Made by a program: the position numbers and the translations under genes
The notes under the pieces: generated by a model
Seen by the model: only the letters and a program-made list of their open reading frames with translations
Database searches by the model: none
Told to the model about the DNA's origin: nothing
Shown here: piece after piece, positions 63,383 through 64,000 of the stretch
Numbering within the stretch: position 1 is the stretch's first letter
Layout of the letters: each line of letters begins with the position of its first letter
Origin: an uncultured Dongia sp.
Lineage (GTDB): Bacteria; Pseudomonadota; Alphaproteobacteria; Dongiales; Dongiaceae
Direction of reading: 5' to 3'
NCBI RefSeq assembly: GCF_936916975.1
Contig: NZ_CAKZGO010000007.1
Span: 124,001-188,000, forward strand
Length of the DNA: 64,000 bases

Positions 63383-64000
63383 ATGCCCAAGGTTCTTATC
63401 TCCGATGAACTGTCCCCCGCCGCCGTCCAGATATTCAAGGAGCGCGGTATCGAGGTCGTTGAAAAGACCGGCATGAAACCAAAAGAACTCGCCGCCATGA
63501 TCGGCGAGTTCGACGGCCTCGCCTTGCGCTCTGCCAGCAAGGTGACACCGGAAGTTCTCGCCGCCGCGACGAAACTCAAAGTCATCGGCCGCGCCGGTAT
63601 CGGTGTCGACAATATCGACGTCAAGACCGCGACCGCCCGCGGCATCTGTGTCATGAACACACCGTTCGGCAACAACATCACCACCGCCGAGCATTCCGTC
63701 GGCATGATGATGGCGCTCGCCCGCCAGATCCCGGAAGCCAATAGCTCGACCCATCTCGGGAAGTGGGAGAAGTCGCGCTTCGTCGGCGTCGAGCTTTACG
63801 CGAAGACCCTGGGCCTCGTGGGCTGCGGCAACATCGGCTCGATCGTCGCCGACCGCGCGCAGGGTTTGAAGATGAAGGTCATCGCCTATGACCCCTTCCT
63901 CTCTCCGGAACGCGCCGTCGATCTCGGCGTCGAAAAGGTCGATCTGGACACCCTGCTCCACCGGTCCGATTTCATCAGCCTGCACACGCCGCTCACTGAC
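63383..64000 (+). CDS. serA: D-3-phosphoglycerate dehydrogenase (5' part, cut by window end)
   Basis: 206 codons from ATG 63383 run to the window end without a stop. The start MPKVLISDELSPAAVQIF, the substrate-binding GRAGIGVDNIDV, the NTPFGNNITTAEHS segment and the NAD-binding VGCGNIGSIVADRA identify SerA, the first enzyme of serine synthesis from 3-phosphoglycerate. The catalytic Arg/Glu/His and the ACT domains lie beyond the window. It is the second gene of the serC-serA operon. Confidence 0.96.
   Translation, partial: MPKVLISDELSPAAVQIFKERGIEVVEKTGMKPKELAAMIGEFDGLALRSASKVTPEVLAAATKLKVIGRAGIGVDNIDVKTATARGICVMNTPFGNNITTAEHSVGMMMALARQIPEANSSTHLGKWEKSRFVGVELYAKTLGLVGCGNIGSIVADRAQGLKMKVIAYDPFLSPERAVDLGVEKVDLDTLLHRSDFISLHTPLTD

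Overview
The window is dense, high-GC (about 60-63 % by eye) chromosomal DNA. It looks like an alphaproteobacterium of the Rhodospirillales type (Dongia/Inquilinus-like), judged from gene content only. Supporting markers are an adjacent divK-pleD pair, an EipB (DUF1849) protein, an ELM1-family protein, a Caulobacter-type ceramide gene set, a serC-serA operon behind an alphaproteobacterial serC-leader-like RNA, and a CGTCATGCCC...GGGATGACG intergenic palindrome. I see no tRNA, rRNA, insertion sequence, prophage or CRISPR. The only gene-free stretch over 300 bases is 61777-62192, and it holds a cobalamin riboswitch and the serC leader.

Layout. 1-2.1 kb: gene end, lipoprotein, D-Ala-D-Ala carboxypeptidase with SPOR domain. 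2.2-5.4 kb: Sel1-repeat protein and a class III aminotransferase. 5.4-12.7 kb: alpha-2-macroglobulin plus PBP1C. 12.9-15.5 kb: ELM1-family protein plus a CDP-alcohol phosphatidyltransferase (CDP-AP). 15.5-23.8 kb: envelope/polysaccharide-like genes (2OG-Fe(II) oxygenase, putative glycosyltransferase, two tail-to-tail paralogous ABC exporters, two unknown proteins). 24.0-39.7 kb: a large sphingolipid locus. 39.8-45.8 kb: an omega-aminotransferase and a SoeABC-like molybdoenzyme complex. 45.8-50 kb: PleD, DivK, DNA polymerase IV, EipB. 50-57 kb: 2-hydroxyacid dehydrogenase, then a polyphosphate group (ppx, ppk, SixA-like, CYTH-CHAD) with a PHO-box-like site. 57-60.8 kb: c-type cytochromes, LysR, WrbA. 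61-64 kb: GNAT-like protein, riboswitch-controlled small protein, serC, serA (cut by the window end).

The centrepiece is 24.0-39.7 kb. It holds acyl-AMP/ACP ligase, ceramide reductase-like SDR, dedicated ACP, serine palmitoyltransferase, a Tam41-like cytidylyltransferase, a DAGK-family lipid kinase, two CDP-AP enzymes, a metallophosphoesterase, an LptF/LptG pair, a membrane fatty-acid-hydroxylase-like protein, a bCerS-like acyltransferase and a nucleotidyltransferase. Together they suggest a full route: acyl activation, 3-ketosphinganine, N-acylation and reduction to dihydroceramide, hydroxylation, ceramide-1-phosphate, a CDP-ceramide-like intermediate, phospho-headgroup ceramide, and possibly export by the LptFG pair. 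The early steps follow published Caulobacter work as I remember it. The CDP-ceramide step and the LptFG role are inference.
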